This document shows positions 62,391 to 64,000 of a stretch of 64,000 nucleotides of DNA, piece after piece. Numbering within the stretch: the stretch's first letter is position 1; the number at the start of each line of letters is the position of its first letter. Origin of the DNA: Trichobilharzia szidati (lineage: Eukaryota; Platyhelminthes; Trematoda; Strigeidida; Schistosomatidae); the NCBI GenBank assembly GCA_944472155.2, contig OX235271.1, positions 125,121,329 through 125,185,328 on the forward strand, in the 5' to 3' direction. The position numbers and the translations under genes are program-made. The notes under the pieces are model-generated. The model did not search any database, was not told the origin of the DNA, and saw only the letters and a program-made list of their open reading frames with translations.

Positions 62391-64000
62391 TGGTCAGAAC
62401 ATGATTTGCCTTTCCTGAATCCAGCTTGTTCTGGTCGGAGTTCTGTATCCAGTGCGTCCTTTATTCCCTCCAGGATGATGCGACTCAGAATTTTACTCGT
62501 TGTCGACGGGAGTATGATTCCTCGCCAGTTCTTGCAGAGTCCCAGGTCGCCCTTCTTTGGTATTTTCACCAGGTAACCTTTTCTCCAGTCAGTAGGCACC
62601 TTTCCCTCTTTCCAGATCTTTTGCAATAATGGAGTCAGCATATCTGCCGTCGTTCCTGGGTCCGCTTTCAGTGCTTCTGGGGGTATTCCATCTGGTCCAG
62701 CTGCTTTTCCAGCTTTCAGAAGCTTGATTGCATTCATGACTGCAGTTTTCGTTGGAGGATTGGTGTCAACTTGCAGTTGTGTACGTGCTGTTGTTGGTAT
62801 TACTGGACGGGCTGCAGGTGGTGGTCGATTCAAGAGTCCTTTGAAGTGGTCCGCCCATTGTTTAATCTGTCTTTCTTCTTTGGTAATTAGGTTCCCTTGG
62901 CTGTCTTTTATAGGTTTCACTTGTGTTGATCTCTTCCCGGATAGAGACTTGGTTATCTGATATAGTGTCCTCAGGTCCCTTTTGCCTGCTGCCTTCTCAG
63001 CTTCAGTAGCCAGGTTGTCGTAGAATTGTCTTTTGTCCTTCCTGGCGCTCTTCTTCACTTCTTTGTCCAATGCTGTGTAAGTTGAGTTCAGCGTCTCTTT
63101 CTCTTGTCCATCTTTGCATTGAATCATTTTTTCTTTCACCTTTCTCCTCTCCTCTATTAGTTTCCAAGTGTCCGTTGAGAGCCATTCCTTGTCTTGTTTC
63201 TTCTTTCTTCCTAAAACCGTTGAGCACGTTTCGTTGAAAATTACCTTCAGAGAGTTCCAATGGTCTTCCACGGATGATTCCTCAGTGATGCCACGTAGTG
63301 TTTCTTGCTTTGCTCTGACAGTTGCAGTGAAAGTGTCCTTTGTGGTTGTGTCTTTCAGTTTTTGCGTGTTGAACTTGCATTGTGGCTTATCCCCAGGTAT
63401 CCTCGAGGCTTTCAGCTTCACCTTGAAAGTCCCTTGTACTAGGTAGTGGTCTGAACCCACATCTGCTCCTCTCCTCGATCTTGTGTCCAGTAGGCTCCGT
63501 CTCCACTTCCTTGAGATTGAAATGAAGTCTATCTGGTTTTTGGTGTGTCCATCTGGTGAAATCCATGTTGCCTTGTGTATATCCCTGTGTTTGAACACAC
63601 TGCCACCAATCACCAAATCATTGAAGGCGCAGAAGTCTGAGAAGAGTTCGCCATTTTCGTTCATTTCACCGAGGGCCTCACGACCCATGGTGAGTTCTCT
63701 TCCTGTATTGTCTCCTCCCAGCTTCGCATTCATGTCGCCCATCAGGATTTTGATATCGCTCTTTGGGACGTTGTCCATTACTGTTTGTAGTTGTCTGTAG
63801 AAATCCTCCTTCTTCTCATGTTCTGAGGCGTTTGTAGGCGCGTAGCACTGAATGATTGTAACCTTTTTTCCTTTTGAGTTGAACCTGGCTGTCATTATCC
63901 TGGAGGAGATTGGTTCCCACTGCATGAGAGCTTTAGCCGCTGTTGGTGACATCATGATGGCTACTCCCTCGGTGTGCTCGTGATTGTCCTCTGGGTGACC
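62309..64000 (-). CDS. RTE endonuclease and N-terminal RT, open to window edge
   Basis: Open from 64000 (the ATG at 63955 is internal). AP-type endonuclease: IIQCYAPTNASEHEKK, ILMGDMNAKLGGDN, NQIDFISISRKWRRSLLD and GADVGSDHYLV (catalytic SDH). Then the linker and RT start: LKAGKAAGPDGIPPEALK, PTDWRKGYLVKIPKKGDL, NWRGIILPSTTSKILSRI and RPEQAGFRKGKSCSDQIATL. The frame is lost at about 62310 by a tandem duplication of CTTC just before FIDFEKAFDSV. Confidence 0.9.
   Translation of the reverse strand, partial: GHPEDNHEHTEGVAIMMSPTAAKALMQWEPISSRIMTARFNSKGKKVTIIQCYAPTNASEHEKKEDFYRQLQTVMDNVPKSDIKILMGDMNAKLGGDNTGRELTMGREALGEMNENGELFSDFCAFNDLVIGGSVFKHRDIHKATWISPDGHTKNQIDFISISRKWRRSLLDTRSRRGADVGSDHYLVQGTFKVKLKASRIPGDKPQCKFNTQKLKDTTTKDTFTATVRAKQETLRGITEESSVEDHWNSLKVIFNETCSTVLGRKKKQDKEWLSTDTWKLIEERRKVKEKMIQCKDGQEKETLNSTYTALDKEVKKSARKDKRQFYDNLATEAEKAAGKRDLRTLYQITKSLSGKRSTQVKPIKDSQGNLITKEERQIKQWADHFKGLLNRPPPAARPVIPTTARTQLQVDTNPPTKTAVMNAIKLLKAGKAAGPDGIPPEALKADPGTTADMLTPLLQKIWKEGKVPTDWRKGYLVKIPKKGDLGLCKNWRGIILPSTTSKILSRIILEGIKDALDTELRPEQAGFRKGKSCSDQIATLRIIIEQSMEWQSNLYLNFLHRL

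Larger units (their letters stand above)
61197..64000 (-). mobile_element. RTE (SR2-like) non-LTR retrotransposon, younger copy
   Basis: Runs off the window at 64000. The 3' end is TAA repeats (61197-61210) that overlap the stop codon, as in RTE elements with almost no 3' untranslated region. It is inserted tail-first into the old plus-strand copy of the same family. Confidence 0.9.

Noticed and set aside
1..64000. CRISPR arrays, operons, riboswitches and other prokaryotic features
   Set aside because: None seen; introns, PLEs, SINEs and animal genes show that the window is eukaryotic.

Overview
The window is eukaryotic, AT-rich and intron-bearing, and is best explained as genomic DNA of a blood fluke (Schistosoma sp.). 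The evidence is the repeat content: SMalpha-type retroposons carrying hammerhead ribozymes, several Penelope-like elements (PLEs) with GIY-YIG endonuclease domains, SR2/RTE-like and CR1-like non-LTR elements, tRNA-headed SINEs and a Ty3/gypsy LTR element, all nested in long introns. The species cannot be fixed from the sequence alone.

Two host genes converge. On the + strand, positions 1-16610 hold the 3' part of SMG1 (nonsense-mediated-decay PI3K-like kinase): nine exons with consistent splice phases (2137 codons plus stop), with the kinase domain in a 3.6-kb exon and the FATC domain at the C-terminus. On the - strand, positions 54926 down to 33375 hold eight exons (547 codons plus stop) of a Cys-loop nicotinic acetylcholine receptor subunit. 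It has a Pro-Ala-Lys motif in front of M2, as in anion-selective channels, and no vicinal cysteine pair.

The 16.8 kb between the genes and the long introns are filled with mobile elements. Region by region: (1) SMG1 intron 3 holds an RTE relic split by a 3.3-kb fold-back PLE insertion with a 13-bp target-site duplication. (2) SMG1 intron 5 holds a related RTE relic. (3) 18.96-25.45 kb is a minus-strand PLE interrupted by a plus-strand SINE, itself interrupted by a complete 4476-bp LTR retrotransposon with apparently identical 317-bp LTRs. (4) 25.4-28.7 kb is a second PLE fragment followed by a 2.55-kb structure with 672-bp inverted arms. (5) 30.1-32.3 kb is a CR1-like element with one frameshift. 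(6) 37.6-40.5 kb is an RTE-like element with an endonuclease deletion, a YAED catalytic box and a nonsense codon. (7) 42.5-54.1 kb contains SINEs, an inverted pair of SMalpha elements with hammerhead motifs, and a 404-bp inverted repeat around a PLE reverse-transcriptase fragment. (8) 55.5-64 kb holds a PLE relic and two copies of one RTE family, the younger inserted in the older.

The most unusual structures are the three large inverted duplications, two of them clearly built from PLE sequence; an uninterrupted 267-codon PLE reading frame that has lost its reverse-transcriptase core; the hammerhead pair; and the SINE whose 3' end matches the RTE in the same window. Alignments to family consensus were made by eye from knowledge of the families. 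Exact identities and family names need database comparison.
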